NCBI GenBank assembly: GCA_040386075.1
Contig: JAZKGE010000025.1
Location: forward strand, 1-64,000
DNA length: 64,000 bases
Direction of reading: 5' to 3'
From: UBA4416 sp040386075
Lineage (GTDB): Bacteria > Bacteroidota > Bacteroidia > B-17B0 > Aurantibacillaceae
The first letter of the stretch is position 1. Every line of letters begins with the position of its first letter. Made by a program: the position numbers and the translations under genes. Shown here piece after piece: positions 42,638-52,484 of the stretch. The notes beneath the pieces were generated by a model. That model had not been told where the DNA came from. It worked only from the letters and a program-made list of their open reading frames with translations, and ran no database searches.

Positions 42638-44899
42638 TTACTGTATCACCAGCTTACGCGTTATCTTTTCATTTTTATAGTGCAGGTTCACAAAATAAAT
42701 TCCGGCATGGAGTTTAAGGTCGTTTACTATAACATTATTAAAACCATTCACTACATCCACGTCTCTGCTATATACATTTCTACCCGTTACATCTATAATA
42801 TCCAGGTTGAATTTCTCAGCAACTTTAGCATCGATCATTAAATAAAACTCGCTGTTGGTTGGGTTTGGAGCTAATACATATTCGAAATGAGTAGCTACAT
42901 TTTCTTTGATACCAACTGCAACGTAACAAGGTGCATTAACTCCTGTTGTATAGGTAGGATTTGCAATATAGGTCATGTTACTGAAATCAATATAACAAGC
43001 GTAATGTACGCTGTCAATAAACGGGTTACGGTTATGCTGTAAAGAATCGATATAATCATTTCTAGTCATTTCATAAGCATCCGGTGGATCCTGGAAATGC
43101 CATTTCTTTAAAATATTCTGATCCTGACCATATCCTAAAAAGCTAGCTCCAACTTTAATGTTACCAGGTAAAGCAAACAAATTACCGCCCACTCCTGTAT
43201 AACATATAGTTTGATACATTAAAGCACGCGCAGCATCACCTTTATGAGAATCTCTTGGTTCAAAAACTGTGTGAGTAGTAATAGCTGCCAGACCTTTTTT
43301 ACACCCTAGATACGTGTAAATCGGAGTACCTACAACTTCATCCAGTGGAAAATTACTCCTGATCGCATTTGCATCATTTTGATTTGTTGGAAACAAATGA
43401 TGAAAATCATTATACTCAGGTAAAGGATCATTGTTTGGAAAATTAGGCATCCAGCTATCACAATACGTATGTTCACGACTGAAGTTATTTGTTGTCCAAT
43501 CCCAAGGATCATTATAAATTTTATTTTCGCCACTATATACGCAGGTAATAACACGCCTATCGTTCGTTGTATCTCTTGCAATAAAAGGAGTTACCATTAA
43601 TGGCCCATAATTACTATAAAATTGCGCAATGTGTGGATTGATCTTATTATGTAAATCGGTTACAAATGTAGATGCCGTGTACGATACTCCGTTATAATAT
43701 GTTGGTGTAATCATTGTTTTATATGAACTTGTTACACTACCAGTTAAAGGGGCGACAGAAGTTAAATAATTACGATAAACCCCCGGACCGTTATATGCAA
43801 ATACTGCAAAATAATAAGTCTTGTTTGAAACAACATTTTTAGGTGAGAAAGAAGTAGCACTGTTTGCATTAACAACAATAGATGAGCCAATCATATCACC
43901 TCGCTTATATGCTGTACCATCAACAGGAACATCAGTAATAGCCGAACCTTCTTTTTTAAGGATCAGGTAACCATCAGGATTACCAATTGCTGCCAAATAA
44001 TTAGCAATGATACGGTATGATTTAATATTTGAGAAAACTAAATTAGATGGCTGGGCAGTTGGCTCAGTTGCATAAGAGCCTCCAATACCAGTTAAATTGA
44101 TCACATAAGGATTTTCATCAGAATCATCATTAACAATAGAAACAATAACCGTTTTTGTACCCGCAGATGCTGGTGTAAAATTGATCACTAAATTACCTGA
44201 ACTTATTGCAGCTACCGTTGAAGGAGAAGTTCCTACCACAAATTCTGAAGCATTAGCCCCTGTAATGTTTACAGCTGAAATATTTAAAGTATTAGATGTT
44301 CCTAAATTTTCGATAGAAAAGTTAATCGGTAATGTTGTACTAACAGGAGAACTGGCAATATATGAACCACCATTTACAATAGTAGTTGTACCTTGCTTCA
44401 CATTAATTTCCTGTACAGGCGTTGCGCCTGCGGCTGCAATGTTTACATTATCCAAGCCGATGTTTCCTGATACTTTAGTAGAATAATTAAATCTCACATA
44501 CCTTGAAGTCGATAATAAATTATCAGTAAAGCCCGTGTAAGTTCCTGCGGGAGGACTGGTAAAAGAATGTACTGTAGTCCAAACGGTACCATTAGATGAT
44601 TCCTGTACTAAAAAGGTTCCACCCGAAAAGCTGTTACCTGTTAAAGAATAGGAAACAGTAGAAGGTGCGCTGTTAAAAAAAACAGATAACATATCTCCTG
44701 TAGCATCCAGTTTATAAGCAGGTGCAGGACTACCGGAACCCGAATAATATGGAGGTGTTACTGTATTTACATTAACTTCCGACCAGCCTGTTGGTAACGT
44801 AGTAGTAGCAAAATTCCAGGAAGTTGGTAAGGTTGTTTGAGCAAAGCAAGAGATACTCATTGCTACTGTTGCACAAACGGCTTGTATTATTTTTTTCAT
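42638..44899 (-). CDS. Secreted endonuclease I-family nuclease, T9SS cargo
   Basis: 753 aa. A signal peptide (about 1-20) precedes a beta-sandwich discoidin-like region and an ASPM/hydin-type choice-of-anchor D domain (about 155-270, PINFSIENLGTSNTLNI). A fibronectin-like linker comes next. The endonuclease I domain (about 395-640) shows FSREHTYCDSW, YNDFHHLFPT and NAIRSNFP, which are the His-metal motifs of NucM/EndA nucleases. The last 80 residues are a T9SS sorting domain (YVLAPNPTNSEF to RKLVIQ). It should cut DNA or RNA outside the cell. It starts 19 bp after the TonB receptor. Confidence 0.92.
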   Translation of the reverse strand: MKKIIQAVCATVAMSISCFAQTTLPTSWNFATTTLPTGWSEVNVNTVTPPYYSGSGSPAPAYKLDATGDMLSVFFNSAPSTVSYSLTGNSFSGGTFLVQESSNGTVWTTVHSFTSPPAGTYTGFTDNLLSTSRYVRFNYSTKVSGNIGLDNVNIAAAGATPVQEINVKQGTTTIVNGGSYIASSPVSTTLPINFSIENLGTSNTLNISAVNITGANASEFVVGTSPSTVAAISSGNLVINFTPASAGTKTVIVSIVNDDSDENPYVINLTGIGGSYATEPTAQPSNLVFSNIKSYRIIANYLAAIGNPDGYLILKKEGSAITDVPVDGTAYKRGDMIGSSIVVNANSATSFSPKNVVSNKTYYFAVFAYNGPGVYRNYLTSVAPLTGSVTSSYKTMITPTYYNGVSYTASTFVTDLHNKINPHIAQFYSNYGPLMVTPFIARDTTNDRRVITCVYSGENKIYNDPWDWTTNNFSREHTYCDSWMPNFPNNDPLPEYNDFHHLFPTNQNDANAIRSNFPLDEVVGTPIYTYLGCKKGLAAITTHTVFEPRDSHKGDAARALMYQTICYTGVGGNLFALPGNIKVGASFLGYGQDQNILKKWHFQDPPDAYEMTRNDYIDSLQHNRNPFIDSVHYACYIDFSNMTYIANPTYTTGVNAPCYVAVGIKENVATHFEYVLAPNPTNSEFYLMIDAKVAEKFNLDIIDVTGRNVYSRDVDVVNGFNNVIVNDLKLHAGIYFVNLHYKNEKITRKLVIQ

Positions 44900-44918
44900 T
44901 TTATGGTATTTATATTAA

Positions 44919-47723
44919 TTAAAATCCTATTCTTAAAGCAATGTTGGCACGAGTACCCATTCCCATATAAACCAATGCAGTATTAGCATCAAAATCTTTT
45001 CCGTTTTGGGCGTCAGTAATATATATCTTGTTCAATACATTTAATACACCTGCAGTAATTCCAAATTTCACTTTTTTAATTTTAAAATCATAACCTGCAT
45101 AAAAATCCAGTAAACCATAATTTGGCATTTTCCATGACTCACGGTTAGCATTTACACCCGTTAAAACTAAAGGATCAAAATTGGCATAGTTTTTTGCAAA
45201 ATAAGTATACCTTGGTTTTATGTATAAACCTTTGATGATCTCATATCTTAAACTACCGCCATATTGTATCTGTGCCGCATCACCCACATGAATATTCTTA
45301 GCACTAAAATTAACTATGCCTACTAGTTCATTATTATCATCGTAAACATATACTTCTTTTTCGGTAACTGTTTTCCAATCCCCAAAAGATGCTAATCCTT
45401 CTACTTCCAGTTTCTTGGTAAACTTATATACAGCATCCAGTTCAATACCTTTATGTATAGCATTTAAGCCATTTATATTATATGAAAATGTTCCATCAGG
45501 GGTAACAAGTGTTGGTGTAAACTGCGGTGGTTTATTTTCCCAGTTTGTATAATACAGGTTAAGATTTGCTGCAAATTTTTTAAAGTGTGTTGAATAGCCT
45601 GCTTCAATAGCATATACTTTCTGGTTTTTAATTTCCAAAAACTCTTTGTTACTATTATCAAAAACCACATTCATTCTAGGCGCCATATTTAAATGTCCAA
45701 GATTTAAGAATACATTATGATGGTCAGTAATATTATAATTTGCCCCCATTTTAAATGTATATCCAGTGAACCATTTTTGTTTTGTAGTGGCTGCTCTTGC
45801 CTGCGCACTTTGATTATTATAAGTAGTAGGATTTATAACATAATCTCTTGGTTTACCCGAATTCTTAATAAAAGTCGTATCTCCATTAGTTGTGATAACA
45901 GCATTACTGGATGCGGTAACCTGCTTAGAATCTGTATAATAAAAAGTATCACCAAAACCAACAGCCTGCTCAAATGTATTGCCATTAATAACCAAGTCAC
46001 GTTTTTTAAAATAATCTATTCGTTGATATCCGGTTTTAGAAAATGATCCTGTCATAAAAGCCGACCATTTATCCTTCTTAAACTCAATCTGCCCGAAAGC
46101 GCCGCCCCACATAACTTTAGCATCGTTGTAATAACTTATTTTATCTCCATTCCTCTTCATTCCATAATTAGTATTACCTAACCCGGTTGGTTGATTTAAA
46201 TCAGAATTATCGATAGCATAATCACCACCAAGTAAATCGTATACAGTTTGGTAATGTGATCCCTTATAATTTCTGCCATCAAGACCTAATAATGCAGAGA
46301 AATTTTTATTTATCTTGTAATTCCAGGTAGAAAGTAATCCATACCAAATATGATCATTATTAGATGATCGAAGGAATGTAGAGGATGAGTGTTCTGTTGT
46401 ACTATACGCATAACTGAAATTTTTTGCATTACTAAGATAAGTAGCATCAAAATCATATTGTCCGGTTGTAGTATCTCTCGCAGGAGTACCTTTTAAACCT
46501 GTTCCACCACCTTTTCCAATTGACAAATATAAAACAGTTGATACTGTTAACTTTTCGTTAGGTGACCAAAAATGAGATAAATTTATCTGGGGTTTATGAA
46601 AATAATTTATCTTGTCATCAATAACTTTTCCGTTCAAATATCCCGAATTTGAATTATATGTTAAACCTCTTTCTGTTCTAGATGTAGTGAATGGTGATTT
46701 CTTGTATGTAGAATCTGTGTTAATACCTAAGGCTTTAGCAAATTTTTCACTGTAAACAGCAATACCAATCTTATCGGTTCGCATACCATGCTCCTGAGGG
46801 GCACCATTAGCGCTTAAACTTATTAAATGTTTTTTGAATCGTTTTTGTACTTTAATAAAATAGGACCAGGCGTCGTCGTAAGTTCCGTCGGCCCATGCAT
46901 TACCCCATTTACGGGAGCCGGCAACAGTAACACCCCAACCGCCTTTAAGGGGGCCCGAGTTAAATCCAAAAGAAGTTTTATATAACCCAAAACTATTTAC
47001 TTCTTGTTTTACTGAACCACTCATTTCCTGATCAATACCTTTTGTAATGATGTTTATAGTTCCTCCAACTGAATTAATGGCGATTTTTGAAGCACCCAAT
47101 CCACGTTGTACTTGCATGGTTTTAGTTATATCTCCTAACCCATCCCAGTTACTCCAGTAAACAGCACCGTTTTCCATATCATTTACCGGAACACCATCAA
47201 CCATTACTGCAATATTATTCTGACTAAAACCACGAATGGTAACCCTTGCATCTCCGCTACCACCACCCTGCTCTGTAGCATATACTCCGGGTGTTGTATT
47301 TAATATCATTGGCAGATCCCTTGTCCCTAATTCTTCCTGAATTTGTTTTGTAGTAATATTTGAAAAAGCAACTGGTGTTTCACGGGATTTTGCAACGTCG
47401 GCTACAACTTCCACTTCATCCAATGCGATCTGATCTAATTGAAAATTCATTGACACTTCTTTCCCAGCCATCGTTACTGATGTCGTTTTTAAAAGGTATC
47501 CGATATAGGAAACCGTTACTTTATATGTACCTGAGTCCAGTTTAATAGAATAATTACCGCTAATATCGGTCACGGTTCCTTTACCTTTCGAAACCAAAAT
47601 AGTAGCCCCTATAAGGCCCTCGCCGGTAACGGCATCCGTTATCGTTCCTTTAAGCTCGCCACCCTGGGCAAATATAGAAGTTGTGAAAAATAAAATACAA
47701 AGCGCAAAAAGATAATGTCTCAT
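44919..47723 (-). CDS. TonB-dependent outer-membrane receptor
   Basis: 934 aa. A signal peptide (about 1-19) is followed by a carboxypeptidase-regulatory-like domain (about 22-105, LKGTITDAVTGEGLIGATI). The plug (about 115-235) has DARVTIRGFSQNNIAVMVDGV and the barrel runs to TRANIALRIGF. It is not of the SusC type, and no SusD partner is adjacent. It lies between a lamin-tail secreted protein and a secreted nuclease, so the cargo may be oligonucleotides or nucleosides. A terminator hairpin ends 15 bp before its ATG, so its expression probably depends on readthrough. Confidence 0.92.
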   Translation of the reverse strand: MRHYLFALCILFFTTSIFAQGGELKGTITDAVTGEGLIGATILVSKGKGTVTDISGNYSIKLDSGTYKVTVSYIGYLLKTTSVTMAGKEVSMNFQLDQIALDEVEVVADVAKSRETPVAFSNITTKQIQEELGTRDLPMILNTTPGVYATEQGGGSGDARVTIRGFSQNNIAVMVDGVPVNDMENGAVYWSNWDGLGDITKTMQVQRGLGASKIAINSVGGTINIITKGIDQEMSGSVKQEVNSFGLYKTSFGFNSGPLKGGWGVTVAGSRKWGNAWADGTYDDAWSYFIKVQKRFKKHLISLSANGAPQEHGMRTDKIGIAVYSEKFAKALGINTDSTYKKSPFTTSRTERGLTYNSNSGYLNGKVIDDKINYFHKPQINLSHFWSPNEKLTVSTVLYLSIGKGGGTGLKGTPARDTTTGQYDFDATYLSNAKNFSYAYSTTEHSSSTFLRSSNNDHIWYGLLSTWNYKINKNFSALLGLDGRNYKGSHYQTVYDLLGGDYAIDNSDLNQPTGLGNTNYGMKRNGDKISYYNDAKVMWGGAFGQIEFKKDKWSAFMTGSFSKTGYQRIDYFKKRDLVINGNTFEQAVGFGDTFYYTDSKQVTASSNAVITTNGDTTFIKNSGKPRDYVINPTTYNNQSAQARAATTKQKWFTGYTFKMGANYNITDHHNVFLNLGHLNMAPRMNVVFDNSNKEFLEIKNQKVYAIEAGYSTHFKKFAANLNLYYTNWENKPPQFTPTLVTPDGTFSYNINGLNAIHKGIELDAVYKFTKKLEVEGLASFGDWKTVTEKEVYVYDDNNELVGIVNFSAKNIHVGDAAQIQYGGSLRYEIIKGLYIKPRYTYFAKNYANFDPLVLTGVNANRESWKMPNYGLLDFYAGYDFKIKKVKFGITAGVLNVLNKIYITDAQNGKDFDANTALVYMGMGTRANIALRIGF

Positions 47724-47738
47724 TTGATATATCTATAA

Positions 47739-47767
47739 AAAGGTGCTAAGTAATTCTTAGCACCTTT
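47739..47767 (-). terminator. Intra-operon terminator before the TonB receptor
   Basis: A 12-bp perfect stem (AAAGGTGCTAAG/CTTAGCACCTTT) with loop TAATT. It lies after the lamin-tail gene and 15 bp before the receptor ATG, with a short T run. It should give more lamin-tail mRNA than receptor mRNA. Confidence 0.82.
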
Positions 47768-47773
47768 ATTATT

Positions 47774-48748
47774 TTATTGAATAGAAATTTTTACGGAAGC
47801 TTCTTTATTGTCAGTACATTTTACTTTTACAATATACATACCTTTAGAAAGGTCTCCTGTTTGAAATCCCACATTCTTATCAAAATTATTTCCTTCTTTA
47901 GTAATTACACGGGCGCCAACAACATTATATACTTCAATGCTTTTAATCGCTTCGCTCGCCATAATGGTCATAACATCGTTAGTTGTTGCCGGATTAGGGT
48001 AAGCAGATAATTTAACCGTTGATTTGTTTAATTCTTTAACGCCAACCTGAATACAATCGCAGGTATGAACCCCTAATTTTGAATAATCATCTCTTGGTAG
48101 AGAATCCCATTCTACAGTTACATTAAATGTATTAGGGTTTGTTTTCACACCTTCTTTAACTGATTGCTTACGGAACAATGTTTGATCTTCAGTCCATATT
48201 ACACCTGCAGATCCGTCATAAGGAAAAGCATCGCTCCAGCCATAACCACTTGTCATTGCTGACTCACCCATTCTTGCGAAGATATCAACATAATTCCATG
48301 TTGAACCGTTATATTTTTGCAGTGATAATGCATCATTACCATTAAAATACATTGCATAACTAACATTATAATCAGGGCACAAAAAAGTATCTGCTTTAGC
48401 TTGTAAAGCTGCGGAAACAGCACATTCCTGACCAGGACACGGTTGAGAACCGTCACGCTTATCAATTACAATTACCCAGGCTTCACCTGATTGAATTGTA
48501 TGAGCACCTAAATTAACCATTGCCTGACCGTTAGCCTCGCCTGCAGCAGCCGAAGTTCCATTGTTGTAACGGATCAAACGGTAGTTGTTATTAGTATTGA
48601 TGGCATTAGGTGTTGGATTATAAATTTCAACTGCTTTATTATTTCCACTTCCTTCTACATATTCAGAAATAAAAAGATCAGAGCAATTTTGTGCTTTACC
48701 AACTAAAGCTACGGCAATTAATGATAAACTAAGTAAAGTTTTTTTCAT
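47774..48748 (-). CDS. Secreted lamin-tail-domain protein, T9SS cargo
   Basis: 324 aa. A signal peptide (about 1-19) is followed by a lamin tail domain (about 22-170: LFISEYVEGSGNNKAVEIYNPT, NGNDALSLQKYNGSTW). A type A sorting domain (LSAYPNPATTND to SVKISIQ) occupies the last 80 residues. Lamin-tail domains accompany secreted nucleases in many bacteria and may bind nucleic acid or hold proteins at the surface. It is the first gene of the nuclease operon and could act as the capture protein that SusD provides elsewhere; that role is an inference. Confidence 0.87.
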   Translation of the reverse strand: MKKTLLSLSLIAVALVGKAQNCSDLFISEYVEGSGNNKAVEIYNPTPNAINTNNNYRLIRYNNGTSAAAGEANGQAMVNLGAHTIQSGEAWVIVIDKRDGSQPCPGQECAVSAALQAKADTFLCPDYNVSYAMYFNGNDALSLQKYNGSTWNYVDIFARMGESAMTSGYGWSDAFPYDGSAGVIWTEDQTLFRKQSVKEGVKTNPNTFNVTVEWDSLPRDDYSKLGVHTCDCIQVGVKELNKSTVKLSAYPNPATTNDVMTIMASEAIKSIEVYNVVGARVITKEGNNFDKNVGFQTGDLSKGMYIVKVKCTDNKEASVKISIQ

Positions 48749-49029
48749 GTTTTTGGGTTTAAATTTTTTATTTTATGCTAAAGTGGTTTAAGGCGGATCT
48801 CAGAATAGTTTTCCTCTTATAGGGTGGTCACTTTTTTAGCGAAACAAAAATAAGACAATTTGAGCTACCCACAAAGAATTGTGAATAAAAATGATAATTA
48901 AGTAAGGCTCATTTAACAATTAATTTATGTGTTTTAGCAATTATTCAAAATATGACATTTTATAAGGTTTTAACCCCGAAAATTTTCATTTTTTAACGAA
49001 TAGAGGTTCCCTACTCCCACAATAAAAAC
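48749..49029. promoter_or_regulatory. Divergent regulatory region
   Basis: About 300 bp between the nuclease operon and the redoxin gene. It is AT-rich with no gene. The only box I can place with some confidence is the redoxin -7 element at 49030-49037. Confidence 0.4.
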
Positions 49030-49037
49030 TACATTTG
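49030..49037 (+). promoter_or_regulatory. -7 box of the redoxin gene
   Basis: TACATTTG, 18 bp before the ATG at 49056. A TTG at 49035 lies within this box, so it is not the start codon. Confidence 0.65.
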
Positions 49038-49055
49038 CTTGTTAAATACAAAAAA

Positions 49056-50165
49056 ATGACAAAACTTTTCATTATAGGCTTTTCGGCATTAAATTTTGCC
49101 GCTTTTTCACAAGCCTCCTTCAATTTTAGCATCAGCGGCGAGCTAAAAAACGCGCCTGATAACTCATATACTTATATCCACCACAAATGGGATGGAAAAG
49201 ACATCACCGATAGTGCGAAGGTAAAAGCCGGTAAATTCAGTATTACAGGCAAAAGTACCGAAGCTAATATGTACTGGATGACCCGGTCGCGTAGTATAAA
49301 TGAACAACCAAACCTGATCTTTTTTATCGACGGCGGAAAAACAATCATCTCTGCCAATATCGACAGCCTACCAAAAGCTAAAGTAACAGGTGGCCAAACC
49401 CAAAAAGATTATGCTGATTATAATGCCATGATGTTTGGTTTTGGAGCTAAACAACAGGTTTTGGTAGCTGCTTATAATGAAGCCAAAAACCGAGGTGATG
49501 CCGCAACCATGAACGAAAAAGTGGCTGAATACAAGGGAATGGAAACAGAAGTAAAAGCCTCTATTGAGAATTTCATTAAAACTCATCCAAAATCTGCAGT
49601 GAGCGGATACGCCATTTATTATAACAATCAAAATTCTACGGCTCCTGTCGAAGAACTGGAAAGAGTTGTGGGTTTATTAGACAAAAGTGTCTTAAAAACC
49701 AAATATGGTAAGCTTGCAATGGAAAAAATAAACCAGATCAGGGGAACCAGCATTGGATATCCGGCTTTGAATTTTGCTCAGGCCGATCCAAATGGTAAAA
49801 TGGTGAACTTAAGTGATTTTAAAGGAAAATACGTATTGGTAGATTTTTGGGCCAGCTGGTGCGGTCCATGCAGGGCTGAGAACCCAAATGTGGTAATGGC
49901 TTACAATAAATATAAAGACAAAGGCTTTACTGTACTTGGCGTTTCATTTGACCAGGTAAAAGAAAAATGGATCCAGGCTGTTGAAAAAGATCAATTGACA
50001 TGGACACAGATCAGCGACCTGAAAGGTTGGGGTAACGAAGCCGGCAAATTATACGGCATTACCAGTATCCCTCAAAACCTTTTACTGGACAAAGAAGGTA
50101 AAATTGTGGCCAAAAACTTACGAGGTCCTGAACTGGATGCCAAACTGGAAGAGATCATTAAGTAA
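49056..50165 (+). CDS. Periplasmic thiol-disulfide oxidoreductase (DUF4369 + TlpA-like)
   Basis: 369 aa from the ATG at 49056. A signal peptide (about 1-19) precedes a DUF4369-like domain (about 22-130, FSISGELKNAPDNSYTYIHH). An alpha-helical linker and a TlpA/AhpC-type redoxin with WCGPC (W268 to C272) and GITSIPQNLL follow. It probably reduces or shuffles disulfides in exported proteins. Its position before three SurA/PpiC-type foldases suggests a role in outer-membrane protein maturation. Confidence 0.9.
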   Translation: MTKLFIIGFSALNFAAFSQASFNFSISGELKNAPDNSYTYIHHKWDGKDITDSAKVKAGKFSITGKSTEANMYWMTRSRSINEQPNLIFFIDGGKTIISANIDSLPKAKVTGGQTQKDYADYNAMMFGFGAKQQVLVAAYNEAKNRGDAATMNEKVAEYKGMETEVKASIENFIKTHPKSAVSGYAIYYNNQNSTAPVEELERVVGLLDKSVLKTKYGKLAMEKINQIRGTSIGYPALNFAQADPNGKMVNLSDFKGKYVLVDFWASWCGPCRAENPNVVMAYNKYKDKGFTVLGVSFDQVKEKWIQAVEKDQLTWTQISDLKGWGNEAGKLYGITSIPQNLLLDKEGKIVAKNLRGPELDAKLEEIIK

Positions 50166-50267
50166 TCCTTTTTATAAGTAAATAGCTTAGCAAACACAGA
50201 TTCGTATATTCGTACCCGATTCGTATCAATATTTATGATCTTAATGCCAATAATAAAAAACTAATTA

Positions 50268-50275
50268 TAAATTTG
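50268..50275 (+). promoter_or_regulatory. -7 box of PpiC-type gene
   Basis: TAAATTTG, 33 bp before the ATG at 50309. The in-frame TTG at 50273 overlaps it. Confidence 0.65.
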
Positions 50276-50308
50276 CTTTCCTTAAAAAACAAAAACAATA
50301 CAACAATT

Positions 50309-52417
50309 ATGAAGAATCGTACTTTAGGATTTTTAACACTATCAGCTATCGGTTTAACTTCCTTAGCACAAACAAGCAGCGAACCGGTGATCATGACCAT
50401 TAACGGGAAACCGGTTTATAAAAGTGAGTTCGAGAACGTTTATCACAAGAACAGCGGAAAAGAAGTAAATAAAGAACAAAAATCCGTGAAAGAATATGTT
50501 GATCTGTTCTCCACCTTTAAAATGAAGGTATTTGAAGCGGAAGCAAATGGATTAGATACCAACTCTGCTTTTAAGACTGAGTTAGGTGGCTACCGTAAAC
50601 AGCTGGCAGCACCTTATTTAACCGACAAAAATGTGAATGATGCCTTATTACAGGAAGCATACGAACGTATGAAAACTGAAGTAAAAGCTTCGCACATATT
50701 ACTTCTTGTAAAAGAAGACGCGTTACCAAAAGATACAATTGAAGCTTACACACGCCTAATGATCATTCGTGATGCTTTAATGGGAAAAGCTCCTTCTTCA
50801 GCTAAAATTGCCGAGTATGAAACTTTATTAAAGAAAAGCTCGTCTGCACTTACAAAAAATTCTACCAAACAGGATACAACAACTTACAATACAAAATTAA
50901 ACAGCATCAAAGGATTAGCTTCTGCTTTAAATACAAGCGGTGATAAATTCATTGCGGTTTCTAAAAAAACATCCGAAGAGCCTTCGGCTTCTGAAAGTGG
51001 TGGAGACCTTGGATATTTTACTTCTTTACAAATGGTTTATCCATTCGAAACTGTTGCTTACAAAACCAATGTTGGAGAAATAAGCATGCCTGTAAGAACA
51101 CGTTTTGGATACCATATTTTAAAAGTATATGATAAACGCCTAAGCCAGGGAGAGATCTTAACTGCACACATCATGGTTAGATTTACCAAGGACATGCAGG
51201 AAAAAGAAAAAGCAAATTTAAAGACCAAAATTGATGAGATCTATACTAAACTAAAAGCAGGCGAAAAATTTGAAGATCTTGCACGCCAGTTCTCTGATGA
51301 TAAACCAAGCGCTGAAAAAGGTGGACAGTTACAATGGTTTAATGGAACCAGCCCTATGCCTCTTGAATTTAAACAAGCTGCATTTGCTTTAAAAAATAAT
51401 GGCGATTACACCGAACCATTTGCTACTAATTATGGTTGGCATATTGCAAAACGTTTGGATAAAAAAGGATTAGCATCTTTTGATGACATGAAAGGCGATC
51501 TGAAACAACGTATAGGAAAAGACAGCCGTACTCAGGCAGGCAGAACATCGTTAATTGCAAAAATTAAAACTGAAAATAACTTTAAAGAAAACCCTGTTGC
51601 GTTAAAGGAATTTTCAAAAGTGATCGACACTACCGTTTACCAGGGCAAATGGGAAGCAAAAAAAGCTGAAAAATTAGGCAATAAAGAGCTTTTTAGTTTA
51701 GGCACTCAAAAATTCACTCAAAACGATCTGGCAAAATACATTGAAGCTCATCAAACTACTCGTCCGAAAATGGATAACAACATGATGTTGCAACAATCTT
51801 ACAAAAGTTTTGTAGATGAGACAATTATCAATTATGAAGACGCTAACCTGGAATCTAAATATCCTGAGTTCCGTAATTTATTAAAAGAATACCGTGATGG
51901 TATCTTATTGTTCGATCTTACTGATCAAAAAGTATGGAGCAAAGCAGTGAAAGATACAGCCGGTTTAAAAGAATACTACGAAAAGAACAAGAATAATTTT
52001 TTATGGGATGAACGTGCAGATGTTACTATGTACAATTGCGCAAATGATAAAGTTGCCAAAGAAGTACGTGCCATGTTAAAGAAAGGCAAGACAGAAAAAG
52101 AGATCACTGAAACAGTTAACAAAACATCTCAATTAAATGTAAGCGTTGAAAACATTACCTACTTAAAAGGTGAGAACAAAAATGTGGACGCTAACTGGAA
52201 ACAAGGCATTGTTGCAGCCGACATTAAAGACAATGACAATAAAGTAACCGTTTTGGTAGTGAATAAAGTAATGGGAAAAACTCCTAAAACAATTGCCGAA
52301 GCAAAAGGAATGATAACTGCAGATTACCAGAATTATTTAGAAAAAGAATGGTTAGCTTACCTTAAAAATAAGTATGTGGTAAAAGTTAACGATGACGTTT
52401 TAAGTACAGTAAAATAA
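50309..52417 (+). CDS. Peptidyl-prolyl isomerase with two parvulin-like domains
   Basis: 702 aa from the ATG at 50309. A signal peptide (about 1-19) leads to a SurA-like N-domain (PVIMTINGKPVYKSEF). Two parvulin regions follow: KASHILLLVKEDALP with GGDLGYFTSLQMV, and TAHIMVRFTKDMQ with GGQLQWFNGTSPMP. A long C-terminal region comes last. The first domain has a long insert. It is a periplasmic chaperone/foldase for outer-membrane proteins and the first of three related genes. A terminator follows. Confidence 0.9.
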   Translation: MKNRTLGFLTLSAIGLTSLAQTSSEPVIMTINGKPVYKSEFENVYHKNSGKEVNKEQKSVKEYVDLFSTFKMKVFEAEANGLDTNSAFKTELGGYRKQLAAPYLTDKNVNDALLQEAYERMKTEVKASHILLLVKEDALPKDTIEAYTRLMIIRDALMGKAPSSAKIAEYETLLKKSSSALTKNSTKQDTTTYNTKLNSIKGLASALNTSGDKFIAVSKKTSEEPSASESGGDLGYFTSLQMVYPFETVAYKTNVGEISMPVRTRFGYHILKVYDKRLSQGEILTAHIMVRFTKDMQEKEKANLKTKIDEIYTKLKAGEKFEDLARQFSDDKPSAEKGGQLQWFNGTSPMPLEFKQAAFALKNNGDYTEPFATNYGWHIAKRLDKKGLASFDDMKGDLKQRIGKDSRTQAGRTSLIAKIKTENNFKENPVALKEFSKVIDTTVYQGKWEAKKAEKLGNKELFSLGTQKFTQNDLAKYIEAHQTTRPKMDNNMMLQQSYKSFVDETIINYEDANLESKYPEFRNLLKEYRDGILLFDLTDQKVWSKAVKDTAGLKEYYEKNKNNFLWDERADVTMYNCANDKVAKEVRAMLKKGKTEKEITETVNKTSQLNVSVENITYLKGENKNVDANWKQGIVAADIKDNDNKVTVLVVNKVMGKTPKTIAEAKGMITADYQNYLEKEWLAYLKNKYVVKVNDDVLSTVK

Positions 52418-52434
52418 AACAGAATAACACTTAC

Positions 52435-52468
52435 AAAAAGGCTGTAACAATAATGATACAGCCTTTTT
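52435..52468 (+). terminator. Terminator after the PpiC-type gene
   Basis: A 12-bp perfect stem (AAAAAGGCTGTA/TACAGCCTTTTT), a 10-base loop and a T run. The TTG at 52467 lies on its T run, so the next gene must start later. Confidence 0.9.
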
Positions 52469-52484
52469 GTTTTATGATCACACA

